Assembly (NCBI GenBank): GCA_036927565.1
Contig: JAYESD010000005.1
Coordinates: 146,705,196 to 146,769,195 of the forward strand
Reading direction: 5' to 3'
From: Tuctoria greenei
Lineage: Eukaryota > Streptophyta > Magnoliopsida > Poales > Poaceae
DNA: 64,000 nucleotides
Made by a program: the position numbers and the translations under genes. Of this stretch, positions 10,781 to 20,571 are shown one piece after another. The notes beneath the pieces are model-generated. The model had not been told where the DNA came from and made no database searches. It worked only from the letters and a program-made list of their open reading frames with translations. The number at the start of each line of letters is the position of its first letter. The first letter of the stretch is position 1.

Positions 10781-11614
10781 AGAAATGCCATGCTGACCCC
10801 TATGGTGGTCATTACGGTGTTTACCGTACTCATGCAAAGATCTAGCATAGTGGATTCTATTGGCCTTCAATGTATGAAGGTACCAAGGAATTCATTCGCA
10901 GATGTTGGAAATGCCAGAAGCATGGAGGAATCTATGCTTGCGATGCGATGCCCCTAACATACAATCTCCAAGTGGAATTATTTGATGTATTGGGTATTGA
11001 TTTCATGGGACCTTTTCCTAGGTCTTATGATTGTGAGTATATTATTGTTGCCATCGATTATGTGTCAGAATGGGTAGAAGCATTGCCATGCAAAAATGCT
11101 GATTCCAAGCAAGCAAGGAAAATGCTCCATGAGATCATTTTCCCACGTTTTGGAACTCCCCGTATGGTCATAAGTGATGGAGGGTCTCATTTCATAGATA
11201 AGACCTTCCGGAACTTTTTAAGGGAACTTGGAGTCCAACATAACATTGCTACCCCATATCAACCACAGACAAGTGGTCAAGCAGAAACATCTAACAAGCA
11301 AATTAAGAAAATTCTACAAAAGACTGTCTTGGAAATGGGAACGGGATGGAAGCAAAAGCTACACGACGCATTGTGGGCATATCGTACTGCCTACAAGACA
11401 CCTATCGACATGTCTCCTTTCCAACTTGTCTATGGGAAGACTTGCCATCTTCCCATAGAATTGGAACATAGAGATTATTGGGCCATCAAGCAGTGGAACA
11501 TGAATCTTAACGAAGCTGGAAATCACCGATCGAAGCAAATCTCTGAGTTGGAGGAATGGAGAGATAAGGCGTACCACAGTGCCATAATTTATAAATAGAG
11601 AACCAAAAGATGGC
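10781..11614 (+). pseudogene. int: Element D integrase, 5' part (split by element A)
   Basis: Integrase joins element DNA to the chromosome. The HHCC zinc domain is visible (H...H then CWKCQ), with a TAG at 10843-10845 inside it. The main open stretch is 10870-11598. The D-D-E triad is present: D in GIDFMGPF, D in VISDGGSHF, E in QAETSNKQIKK. A TAG follows IIYK at about 11596. The reading is cut by insertion of element A and resumes at 23714 with the C-terminal domain. Apart from two stops the domain is well preserved. Confidence 0.85.
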
Positions 11615-11619
11615 ACGAT
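11615..11619. repeat. TSD of element A, left copy (ACGAT)
   Basis: ACGAT is repeated exactly at 23714-23718. It lies within the D integrase frame, which reads on from one side to the other. Confidence 0.95.
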
Positions 11620-13278
11620 TGAAAGTTGCCTAGAGGGGGGGTGAATAGGCTAATTGACCTGCAAATGACTCAATAAAACGAGATTAAATTACAGGGGGCG
11701 GACTAGTCCGGTCAGGGGGCGGACTAGTCTGGTCAGCCTGCGTGAATAACCCTAAAAAATTGTTTCTAGCAAGTTTTAGGGAATTTTTTCGTTGCTACAA
11801 GTGAGTATATGTTTAAGTCAAGTTGAGCAACAACCTACACAAGAGCAAGTCAAGTTTCCACAAGTTTGTAGCAATGCGGAGTATGAAACGAGACTACCAA
11901 CCCAAGAACAAAGTAATCAATAGAATGAATGCGAAGAACACAAGGGGGCAAGGATTTTATCCCGAGGTTCGATTCCACACAAGGAATCTACGTCCCCGTT
12001 GAGGAGTCCACAAAGGACCGGGTCCAACAACCCTTCCCTCACCAAGTTTACCGCACGGGCCTAACTTGGTTCTCCACTAATCACAACGGTGATTACAAAG
12101 TTCGTTGGGGCTTCTCACAAACTGAGGCTCCCACACCACAAAGGTGATCAACACAATAAAACAAACTCAATACACAGCCCACAAAGACTCAACGAGTGCA
12201 AGAGATCAAACAGGGAGCACAAGCGCGATGTTCTTCCTCTTCTCCACCTCACTAAACCCTAATCCACTCAAGAATTAGTTTTAGAGGGAAAGTAGGCAAG
12301 AAGGAGGCTTAGGAGTGCTCCAAGTTGGCTGTGGCGGCGCTAGGGTTTGAGTTTTTCCAAAAGTATTCGAAATGAGGCCGGGGGTCCCCTTTTTATAGGG
12401 GTCCCAAGCCCAATCTGCTGACTTCAGCAAGAGGGCGGACTAGTCCGGCCACTAGCTCGGACTAGTCCGGCCTAGGGGACCACTGACCCCTTTGTCAGGT
12501 CCCGACAGCTGACACACTATCGTCACGCTACCCGCCAAACTTCAAATTCAAACGGTCACTTCCAGAACGGACTAGTCCGGTCAACACCGGACTAGTCCGA
12601 TCTCACACAGAGCCTTCTGCTCCGTGTGAAAACGGACTAGTCTGAGGACCACGGACTAGTCCGGCCCCTAGGGCGGACTAGTCCGGTCCTCCCAGACTTA
12701 GCCATAGAAGCACCTTTTCCTAGCAAACCCGGACTAGTCCGGCCCCACGGGCGGACTAGTCCGTTCTCACTCAGGACCTCTTGGTCCGGTCCAAAACGGA
12801 CAAGTCCGTGATTTTGGGACTTCATCCCCAAAACCCACTCACAGCTACCCGGACTAGTCCGGTCACAAACGGACTAGTCCCATCTCGGTCAGACCCTTCT
12901 GGTCCGGCCGATAACGGACTTGGCCGGCCAGGGGCGGACTAGTCCGGCCTCCTGCACGGACTAGTCCGGCCCTACGGCCAGACCACTCATTCACTCATTT
13001 CTTTCATAGGTTTGACCTCTAAACCACTTTGAGCTCCCAAACTTGATCTCAATGCACTTTACACACACACCCTCCTATTACTATGGCTAGTCTAACTCAA
13101 TCACGCTATAAACCCTAGTTTCTACGCTTCGGGTTGACTCCGTTTCCTTCCTTTTCCTTTTTGAGGGTTTGCGTCTCCGATTGAGTCTTCACCTATGCTA
13201 AGATCACTTGAGCTCATTAGCGACTTAATTGTCGTCATCAATCATCCAAAACCCACGGGGAACCTAGATGCACTTTCA
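11620..13278 (-). repeat. 3' LTR of element A
   Basis: This 1659-bp LTR on the plus strand starts TGAAAGTTGCC and ends GATGCACTTTCA. Reading on the minus strand, U3 is at high coordinates. A TATA box (TATAAAAA, plus 12390-12397) lies downstream of the palindrome array. At least 13 exact GGACTAGTCC palindromes plus variants occur, two of them near the U5 end (11700, 11721). The U5 box CTAGAGGGGGGGTGAATAG is at 11630-11648. Confidence 0.95.
12437..12967. promoter_or_regulatory. Paired GGACTAGTCC palindromes in U3 of A
   Basis: Exact 10-bp palindromes start at 12437/12459, 12569/12589, 12653/12675, 12731/12753, 12851/12871 and 12936/12958. They come as pairs 20-22 bp apart, about two helical turns. 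The same array is at 22872-23402 in the other LTR. All lie upstream of the TATA box in element orientation. GC-rich U3 palindromes are reported for Sireviruses. Confidence 0.8.
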
Positions 13279-13292
13279 ATCTCCCCCTTTTT
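13279..13292 (-). other. Polypurine tract adjoining 3' LTR of A
   Basis: On the minus strand the sequence is AAAAAGGGGGAGAT directly before the LTR start TGAAAG. It is the expected plus-strand DNA primer. Confidence 0.8.
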
Positions 13293-13655
13293 GGTGATTG
13301 ATGACAACACATTAAGTCCTTCACAAATAAGAGTATAAAGTTTTGTTTTTCATAACATGTGTGCATATGAATGACTCCACCTCAATGTATGCAACATGTA
13401 AAAGAGATGGAGAAGTTCTTTCATACCCACACACGTTATGGTGGGGTGCCTACGTGATGTGCTCAACAGTTTGTGACAAGACATGAATAATATCAATACA
13501 TTCATAAGATTGACAATAAGAGCAATATATTGATAGTAAGCAACATTAACGAGTCTTGCACAAATGTAAACATCCAAGAGCATAAATATGTTACATGACA
13601 GTCATACATCACAAAACACACTTACAAAAGGACTAAACTCACTAAACTCCCTTAA

Positions 13656-13667
13656 CTCTCCCCCTTT
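13656..13667 (-). other. Second, distal polypurine tract of A
   Basis: The minus strand reads AAAGGGGGAGAG, 364 bp upstream of the LTR-adjacent tract and just after the stop of the third ORF. Element B has the same arrangement at 41245-41258. Multiple polypurine tracts are a described Sirevirus feature. Confidence 0.7.
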
Positions 13668-13715
13668 GGCATCAAGGCACCAAAAAGGAAAAGAAGGGGG
13701 AACAACTAACTAAAC

Positions 13716-15503
13716 CTAGTCCTCATCTTCTCCACTTTTGCTCTCAGTGGCTTCGGAGTCTTCAATGTTTGCCTCTGGCTCTTCGTCGTTGTCGTCGTTG
13801 TCGGAGGATTCCCTTGCCGAGGGAGCTGCCCGAGAGGAGCTTCCATCCTCCTGGAGCTGAGCAAGCTCATCGGCAGTGAAGACGGGGAAAGGAGTGATCT
13901 CCCCATCACTCTCCTCAGGAGATGACATCGGAACTTCAAGCTTCTCACACACCGCCTTGAGATACTTCTCTTGGCGCTTGTGTGCCCTCTGAGCGCGAAT
14001 CTCTTGCTTCCGGCACGAGGTGAAGATGGCCTTGAAGCATTTGAAGAACGCACTCATGGACTGAGGCGGAGGCGGAGACGGAGGCGCCACTGGGAGAGAC
14101 GGAGGATCAGCATTCTTGCGTCTTGGAGGCACCGGCACATTTGGCGGCTTCTGGGGGCGCAGAGGTCGGTGCGATACATCCTTGACAAAGGACACGCCCG
14201 ACACCTTCTCAATAAGGCACATAATGTAAGGGGCATACCCGCACGCCCTGTTGGGGGTGTGCGAGATGTTGAAGATGTCGTCGAAGATGTAGTCGACGAG
14301 ATTGAACTTCTCTTCCCCATCAATCAGAATGAGCAGGTGCCTTAGGTTTCCTTGAATGACCCCTGCATCACCGTCCTTGGGTGCAATGGTCCTCCTAAGT
14401 ATCCGGTTCATGATGCTGTAGAATGGCTTGATGTTCCGAGCTAGTCCGGCATCAAACGGGAGATGGCTAGGATACATGTAAGCCAGCTCCTCACGATCCA
14501 CTGCCTTGAGGTTCGAGATACTGATCTTGTGGTCCATGTGAGCCTCAAGACCAAGGATCCTTGCAAACTCAGCATAGGTGACAGAGTATTGTTCACCTTG
14601 AGTCATCCAAATTATCCTCCTGTCACCTGAGCTTGTGAAATAGATTGTGGAGTAGAATTGGAGAATAAATTCCACATTCCAATCATATTTGAAGCCCATG
14701 ATCTTCTTGAGATCATGGCGCTCGGCAGCTTCAATCACGGCATCAAAGGCCGAGTGCTCCTTCTTCGCCATATAGTCCCAGTCCACCCACTGAGCCTCTA
14801 TCACTGGCTTCTTCATTTGTTGGTAGACTAGCCTGTAATAGTCACAGTGGAAGTCACACCAAAACCTGGGATCAGCTGTGCTCCTTTCAAATTTATAGAC
14901 CTTCTCGGTCCTTAGCCTTCGGGCCTTTTCAGCCCCTTTGCCATGGAACACATTTGCCGACAGTTCCTTTTGCCGGTTGGGATTCCTTTCCGGTGTGTGG
15001 ACTTCAAGGGGGCCAATAGAGGTGGCCTTCCCCTTTTCCTTGATCACAACCCCACCAGCAGCCCTCTTAGCTGATATCTTGACTGCGGGGTTCTTCTTCT
15101 TTGGCTCGATAGGAGCCGGAGCTTTTCCCTTCTTCGGGTCACGCTCGACCCTAGGGACAGCCTCTTCTTGGGCTGGCTCCTTGCCCTTAGCCTTCTCGCC
15201 AAGAGTGACGAGCTTCTTCCTCTTTGGGGCATTGGCCTCAGCGGCCTTGGAGTTATGGGCCTCCCTATCCTCTCTTTTCTTCTTTCGCAGCTCATTCAGT
15301 GATTCTGCGGTGGCACGGGCAATGGTTTCATCCTCATTGTAGATGCTCGCAGCCACCTTGGATGCTTCGAGTGCCTTGAGCTTTCTTTCCTCCTTGGCCT
15401 TCTGCGCCTCCATTAGCGCAGCCTTAGTCCGAGCCTCGGCAATTTGGGCCTTGGTACGCCCCTCGAGGTTGACACGCGGAGGAGAGCGCTCGGAGTTCGA
15501 CAT
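13716..15503 (-). CDS. Third ORF of element A, downstream of pol (595 aa, unknown function)
   Basis: I do not recognise a defined family. I chose the ATG at 15503 rather than the upstream ATG at 15578 because a strong splice acceptor (TTTGCACAG) ends one base before it, and the homologue in element B starts in the same way. Residues about 15-95 are Lys/Glu/Ala-rich and probably helical. PKRKKL near residue 93 could be a nuclear signal. The conserved core (about 205-465) contains DPRFWCDFHCDYY and IWMTQGEQYSVTYAEFARIL. A proline-rich stretch follows (about 470-500), then a basic segment, then an acidic tail. No signal peptide or membrane segment is seen, so it does not look like an envelope protein, although env-like genes occupy this slot in some Sireviruses. 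It has no internal stops, unlike gag-pol beside it. A plant-transposon protein family with a similar core may exist; a profile search would settle this. Confidence 0.75.
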   Translation of the reverse strand: MSNSERSPPRVNLEGRTKAQIAEARTKAALMEAQKAKEERKLKALEASKVAASIYNEDETIARATAESLNELRKKKREDREAHNSKAAEANAPKRKKLVTLGEKAKGKEPAQEEAVPRVERDPKKGKAPAPIEPKKKNPAVKISAKRAAGGVVIKEKGKATSIGPLEVHTPERNPNRQKELSANVFHGKGAEKARRLRTEKVYKFERSTADPRFWCDFHCDYYRLVYQQMKKPVIEAQWVDWDYMAKKEHSAFDAVIEAAERHDLKKIMGFKYDWNVEFILQFYSTIYFTSSGDRRIIWMTQGEQYSVTYAEFARILGLEAHMDHKISISNLKAVDREELAYMYPSHLPFDAGLARNIKPFYSIMNRILRRTIAPKDGDAGVIQGNLRHLLILIDGEEKFNLVDYIFDDIFNISHTPNRACGYAPYIMCLIEKVSGVSFVKDVSHRPLRPQKPPNVPVPPRRKNADPPSLPVAPPSPPPPQSMSAFFKCFKAIFTSCRKQEIRAQRAHKRQEKYLKAVCEKLEVPMSSPEESDGEITPFPVFTADELAQLQEDGSSSRAAPSARESSDNDDNDEEPEANIEDSEATESKSGEDED

Positions 15504-15504
15504 T

Positions 15505-15530
15505 CTGTGCAAAGGATGGAGAGAGGAAGA
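15505..15530 (-). promoter_or_regulatory. Predicted 3' splice acceptor for the third ORF of A
   Basis: On the minus strand a pyrimidine-rich stretch ends in TTTGCACAG, one base before the ATG. Element B has CCTCCTTGTCAG six bases... before its homologous ATG region. The matching pair implies that the third ORF is expressed from a spliced RNA. No donor was located. Confidence 0.5.
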
Positions 15531-15607
15531 TATGATCCTAGGAAGAAGAAGTATTGCCGAAAAGATCTCGAGAACCAACTAGAAGTAGGGTTTGCCCTGT
15601 GCAAACC

Positions 15608-15676
15608 GGACTTGTCCGCCCCAGGGGCGGACTAGTCCGCCGGCCGGACTTGTCCGCCTGGTGGCCGGACTAGTCC
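15608..15676. promoter_or_regulatory. Internal palindrome cluster just upstream of the third ORF (A)
   Basis: GGACTTGTCC (15608), GGACTAGTCC (15629), GGACTTGTCC (15646) and GGACTAGTCC (15667) lie 17-21 bp apart. They are upstream of the third ORF in element orientation and are the same motif family as in U3. Confidence 0.65.
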
Positions 15677-16083
15677 GGGTTACACAGGAAGAACCCTAAC
15701 CCTAATCGATTCATCGAAAAAATTTGTGAACCAATGCGCAATACTCCTAGGCTATGATCGCAAGGGTGTATAGAACAACATTAATGAAGGTGTTCCTATC
15801 AAAAACTTGAAGAATCAAGAATGGGGCTAGTTTTTGAGGAACGGTGAAATACCTTCAAAAATCCGCTTGAGTCGTCGAAATCGGCGTGGATCTCGAAGGT
15901 GGAGCGCGGGGAAGTGATCCCTCACTCCCAAGGACTTCGATGCGCGGATTGGAGTTGAGTTTTGGTGGTTGGAGCGCAAAATCGCCGATTTTGGGGGCGG
16001 TTGTGCGCGCGTGGAAGCTTGAGAGTCATGTGAGAGAGAGAGAGGGGGTCCGGGCCGCCTGGGGGTTTAAGTCCCCAAGGGCC

Positions 16084-16245
16084 GGACTAGTCCGGTTGAG
16101 GGGCCGGACTAGTCCGGTCTGCGGACCAGACCCAGACTAGTCCGGGTCCGGACTTGTCCGGTGGAAGGCCGGACTAGTCCGGTGTGCGGACTAGCCACGG
16201 ACTAGTCTGACCCGGACTTGTCCGGCCATAGGGGCGGACTAGTCC
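16084..16245. promoter_or_regulatory. Second internal palindrome cluster between pol and third ORF (A)
   Basis: About eight GGACTAGTCC or one-base variants start at 16084, 16106, 16134, 16150, 16171, 16199, 16214 and 16236. They begin some 225 bp after the pol stop. The spacing is again often 21-22 bp. Confidence 0.65.
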
Positions 16246-16469
16246 GGTCCAGCTGGGCTGAAAAACAATATATTTGGGTTTTGCCCATAAAGATAAGTCC
16301 TTTTGGACAGATATAGCAAGGAAAACATGACAAACATGATTATGAGTCAATAAAGAACAACTTATGAACATTTTCATGAAGAAAATAGATTTCTCAAACA
16401 AATTTGAGGAGAAATCGACATAGAGAGGAGTTTTTCGAAATGTGGCTCAAAATATATGAGGAATGTGGT

Positions 16470-19241
16470 TTAAGCCACGTTCCGAGAATCCAACACGTTG
16501 AGCTCACTTCTTAGCTCACAGAAACGCTTCTCGTCAAGAGGCTTGGTGAAGATGTCCGCAAGTTGATGTTCCGTCCTCACATGCGAAATCTCAATGTCTC
16601 CCTTCATTGAGTGATCTCGCAAGAAATGGTGTCGAATGTCTATATGTTTGGTCCTAGAGTGTTCCACCGGATTATGGGCTATCTTGATTGCACTCTCGTT
16701 GTCACACAAGAGTGGAATTTTACGCAGGTTAATCCCATAATCCCCAAGGGTTTGTCGCATCCAGAGAAGTTGTGCACAACAACTTCCGGCTGCAATGTAT
16801 TCAGCTTCGGCGGTGGAGAGAGCAATAGAGTTTTGCTTCTTAGAGGACCAAGACACAAGAGATCGACCTAAGAATTGGCACGTACCCGATGTGCTCTTCC
16901 TATCAACTTTGCACCCCGCATAGTCCGCATCGGAATATCCGATGAGGTTAAACTTGGATCCTTTGGGGTACCAAAGTCCTAGGGTAGGTGTGTGTACAAG
17001 ATATCTCAAGATCCTTTTAACGGCGGTCAAATGACAAGCCTTGGGTGCTGCTTGAAAGCGTGCACACATACACACACTTAGCATGATATCGGGCCTAGAT
17101 GCACAAAGATAGAGAAGTGATCCGATCATAGACCTATATAGCTTTTGATCCACACTTGGACCGTCCTCATTTAGGTCTAGGTGTCCATTTGTCCCCATAG
17201 GGGTTTTGATGGGTTTTGCTTTGTCCATGTCAAACTTTCTTAGAATATCTTGTGTATACTTAGTTTGACTTATGAACGTCCCTTCTTTGAGTTGTTTCAC
17301 TTGAAATCCTAGAAAGAACTTCAACTCACCCATCATGGACATTTCAAACCTCTCCGTCATTATCTTGGAGAACTCGTCACAAAACACCTTATTTGTGGAA
17401 CCAAATATGATGTCATCCACATATATTTGGCACACAAAAAGATCCTCGTTGAAGTGCTTTGTGAAAAGGGTATAATCCGCTTTTCCTATCCTAAAACCAT
17501 TCTCAACTAGAAAGTCTCTTAGGCACTCATACCAAGCTCTAGGAGCTTGCTTGAGGCCATAAAGGGCCTTTCGCAATTTGTACACATGGTTAGGATAGTC
17601 TTGGTCTTCAAATCCCGGAGGTTGCTCTACAAAAACTTCTTCCTTGATTGGACCATTTAGGAATGCGCTCTTAACATCCATTTGGTAGAGCTTGAAATCA
17701 TGATGAGTAGCAAAGGCTAATAGTATCCGAATTGACTCAAGCCTAGCTACGGGGGCAAATGTCTCATCAAAATCCAATCCTTCAACTTGTGAGTATCCTT
17801 TTGCCACAAGTCGTGCCTTGTTCCTAGTTACCACGCCATGCTCATCTTGTTTGTTGCGAAACACCCACTTGGTTCCAACAACATTAGCTTGAGGGCGCTT
17901 GACAAGCTCCCAAACCTTGTTCCTTTCAAAGTTGTTGAGCTCCTCTTGCATGGCAACTACCCAATCCGGATCCCTTAAGGCATCTTCAACCTTATGTGGT
18001 TCCAAGGATGAGACAAAAGAGAAATGCTCACAAAAGTTTGCAACACGTGAGCGTGTTGTTACTCCTTTTGTGATATCTCCTAGAATGTTGTCAACGGGAT
18101 GGTCCCGTTGAACACTTTGATGAACACGAGGATGCGGGGGTTGACCTCTTGAATTACTTGGTTCATCTTCTTCACTTTGGTCTCCCCCTTGATTCATGCC
18201 TCCCCCTTGATCTTCATTCTCATTATCACTTTGGGGAGCATCTAGAGGATCTTCAACTTGTCCAATGGGGTTTTGACCTACTTCATAGAGAGGATGGTCA
18301 CTTGAACTTTGAGATGGTTCTTGTGGGCGAACATCTCCAAGTGCCATTTTCCTTAGAGCTTCTAGTGGAGGTTCCTCTTGATCAAGGGCATGTTGATCAA
18401 CCTGCTCCACTTGAGAGCCATTGGTCTCGTCAAACACTACGTCACGTGCTACTTCAACAATTCCGGAGGATTTGTTGAACACACGGTACGCATGAGTGTT
18501 TGAGTCATATCCAAGCAAGAAACCCTCATCGGACTTTGAAGCAAACTTCGAAGTCCTAGGCTTCTTGTTGAGGATATAGCACTTGCTACCAAAGACCCGA
18601 AAGTAAGAAACATTGGGTTTCTTACCAATGAGAAGCTCATAGGAAGTCTTCTTGAGGAGGCGATGAAGGTACAATCGGTTCACGGCATGGCAAGCGGTGT
18701 TAACCGCTTCCGCCCAAAACCGGTCCGATGTTTTGTACTCATCTAGCATCGTCCTTGACATCTCAATAAGTGTCCTATTCTTTCTTTCGGCTATTCCATT
18801 TTGTTGTGGAGAATAGGGAGCGAAAAACTCATGCTTGATGCCCTCCTCATCTAGGAACTCTTCTACTTGCATGTTTTTGAATTCGGTGCCATTGTCACTT
18901 CTTATAGCCTTTATCCTCAAGGTGAACTCATTTTGACCTCTCCTTACAAATTTCTTGAGGACACCGGGAGTTTCACTTTTATCATGCAAGAAGAACACCC
19001 AAGTATACCTTGAAAAATCATCAACGATAACTAGACCATACTTGCTGCCACCAATGCTAATATAGGCAATGGGGCCGAAAAGGTCCATATGGAGTAACTC
19101 CAAAGGTCTAGTTGTCGTCATGACATTCTTAGAGGGGTGTTGAGCTCCTACTTGCTTTCCCGCTTGGCAAGCACTACATGGCCCATCCTTTTCAAATACT
19201 ACATCCTTTAGGCCACGAACATGCTCACCCTTAAGGAGCTT
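16470..19241 (-). pseudogene. pol: Element A integrase - reverse transcriptase - RNase H
   Basis: This is the enzymatic part of the Copia polyprotein. The frame is open from 19241, and an ATG at 19121 starts 883 residues. The zinc-domain cysteines (CSACQ) lie just upstream of that ATG. The integrase core shows DDFSRYTW, IRSDNGTEFK and an E in GIAERKNRTL. RT contains FDETFAPVARLESIR and the catalytic YVDDIIFGS. RNase H shows YSDADYAG, STAEAEY and the KHIDIRHHFLRD end. All key residues I can identify are present. The block is separated from protease by a frameshift at 19239-19245 (AAAA run), so this copy cannot make a continuous polyprotein. It shares order and about the same length with element B. 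Confidence 0.9.
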
Positions 19242-19675
19242 TTAAGGTTTCTCATTCCAACATGGGCTAGCCTTCTGTGCCAAAGCCATCCCATGTTGGC
19301 TTTTGCCATTAAGCATGTGTCAAGTTGAGCTTTATCCGCGGTGAAGTCCACAAGATAGAGCTTTCCCTTGAGCACTCCCTTAAAGGCTATCGAGTCATTA
19401 CCTTCTCTAATGACACTCACTCCCTCACTAGTAAACACACATGTATATCCTCTATCACATAGTTGTGATATGGATAGGAGATTATAGTCTAGAGAATCAA
19501 CATGCAAGACATTTGATAAAGTATGTAATGAGGAGATAGAAATTTTACTGGAGCCAAGGATTTTCCCTTGGCTATTGTCCCCAAAGAAGATTCCTTCACT
19601 TGGGTCCTTATTCTCCTCATACTCTATGAACATGCTTCTCTCTCCGGTCATGTGGTTGGTGCATCCGCTATCCAA
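19208..19675 (-). pseudogene. pol: Element A protease and GAG-pre-integrase segment
   Basis: The frame begins at the aspartic-protease active site (DSGCTNHMTGE), runs through the LSISQL region, and enters the GAG-pre-integrase domain with the integrase HH pair (LWHRRLAHVG). It ends in a premature stop after MRNL because of the frameshift at 19239-19245. Upstream, the frame is closed by TAG at a site where element B has CAG, and gag ends in another frame. The gag-pol junction therefore also carries a lesion. Confidence 0.85.
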
Positions 19676-19719
19676 TACCCATTTCGATCCACCGGAGGAG
19701 TAAGCCTACAAAACAAGTT

Positions 19720-20568
19720 TTATGCCTTTCTTTTAGGTACCCAAGCGGAGTTGGGTCCTTTGACGTTAGTGGTTAGGCATTTTGGCACCCACACGCAAGG
19801 CTTGGGGCTCTTGCAGAGTGGCCCAACATATCTAGCAAACACCTTGCCGTGTTTGTTCTTCTTCAACACATAAGATGCATCAAAATCATGAAATAAATGA
19901 TGCGGTTCAGATTTAGGCAAGTTTTTGCTAGAGGGTGAGTTCTTTTCATTTTTAGTTTGGGATGAACTCCCCTTAACAAAGACAATCATGTCTTTGCCAT
20001 ACTTGGAGGTTTTGGCGTTATGCCTTGCACCTCTAGTATAGCCAAGACCATCCTTGACATGGGGTGGTCTTGTGTTGGTGAATGCACTTCGTGCATATGC
20101 CACCTTTTCCTTGTCAAAGATGGCACCCTTAGGTGCTTGTTTGCCTTGTGCTAGGTTGAGTTCATCCTTAAGTTTAAGGATCAAGTTGGAGCACTTGCAA
20201 GGTGATGTTGCCTTGGATGAGGCCTTTGAGGGGGTTGAGCTCTTGAAGGAAGAGGCTACATTGTTCTTGAGTGACTCAACTTGAGTCTCAAGGATCTTGT
20301 TAGCTTTTGACAAGCTTCCAAGTTCATCCTTGAGCTCAATCGACTTCTCCTCAAGACTTGAACACGTATTCTTGCAAAGAGCAAGTTCGTGTTCCAATGC
20401 CTTGCTCTTCTCTCTTTCGAGCTCAAGGAGCTCATCAAGCTCTTGACATCTCTCCTTCTCAAGGATGAGCATGTCCTCTTGTCTATTGATGAGATCCTCC
20501 TTCTCAAAGATCTCATCCATAAGCAATTTCATCCTTCGTAGGGTGCTTTTACTTATGTCCTTAAACAT
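19720..20568 (-). pseudogene. gag: Element A gag C-terminal coiled-coil region
   Basis: This 282-residue stretch is in the same frame as the gag upstream and separated from it by one TAA. Residues about 10-105 are a Leu/Glu/Lys-rich coiled coil. The C-terminal half has FDASYVLKKNKHGKVFARYVG and two repeats ending in WVPK. Element B aligns over the whole length with GAG in place of the TAA, so the stop looks like a mutation in A. Confidence 0.8.
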
Positions 20569-20571
20569 ACT

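Noticed and set aside
13971..14345. Plus-strand frames opposite the third ORF of A
   Set aside because: They are antisense shadows of a conserved minus-strand gene.
13716..15503. Calling the third ORF of A an envelope gene
   Set aside because: The position fits env-like genes of some Sireviruses, but no signal peptide, membrane segment or fusion-like stretch is visible when the acceptor-proximal ATG is used.
15504..15578. Extending the third ORF to the upstream ATG at 15578
   Set aside because: The extra 25 residues coincide with the pyrimidine tract of the predicted splice acceptor, and element B has no matching extension.
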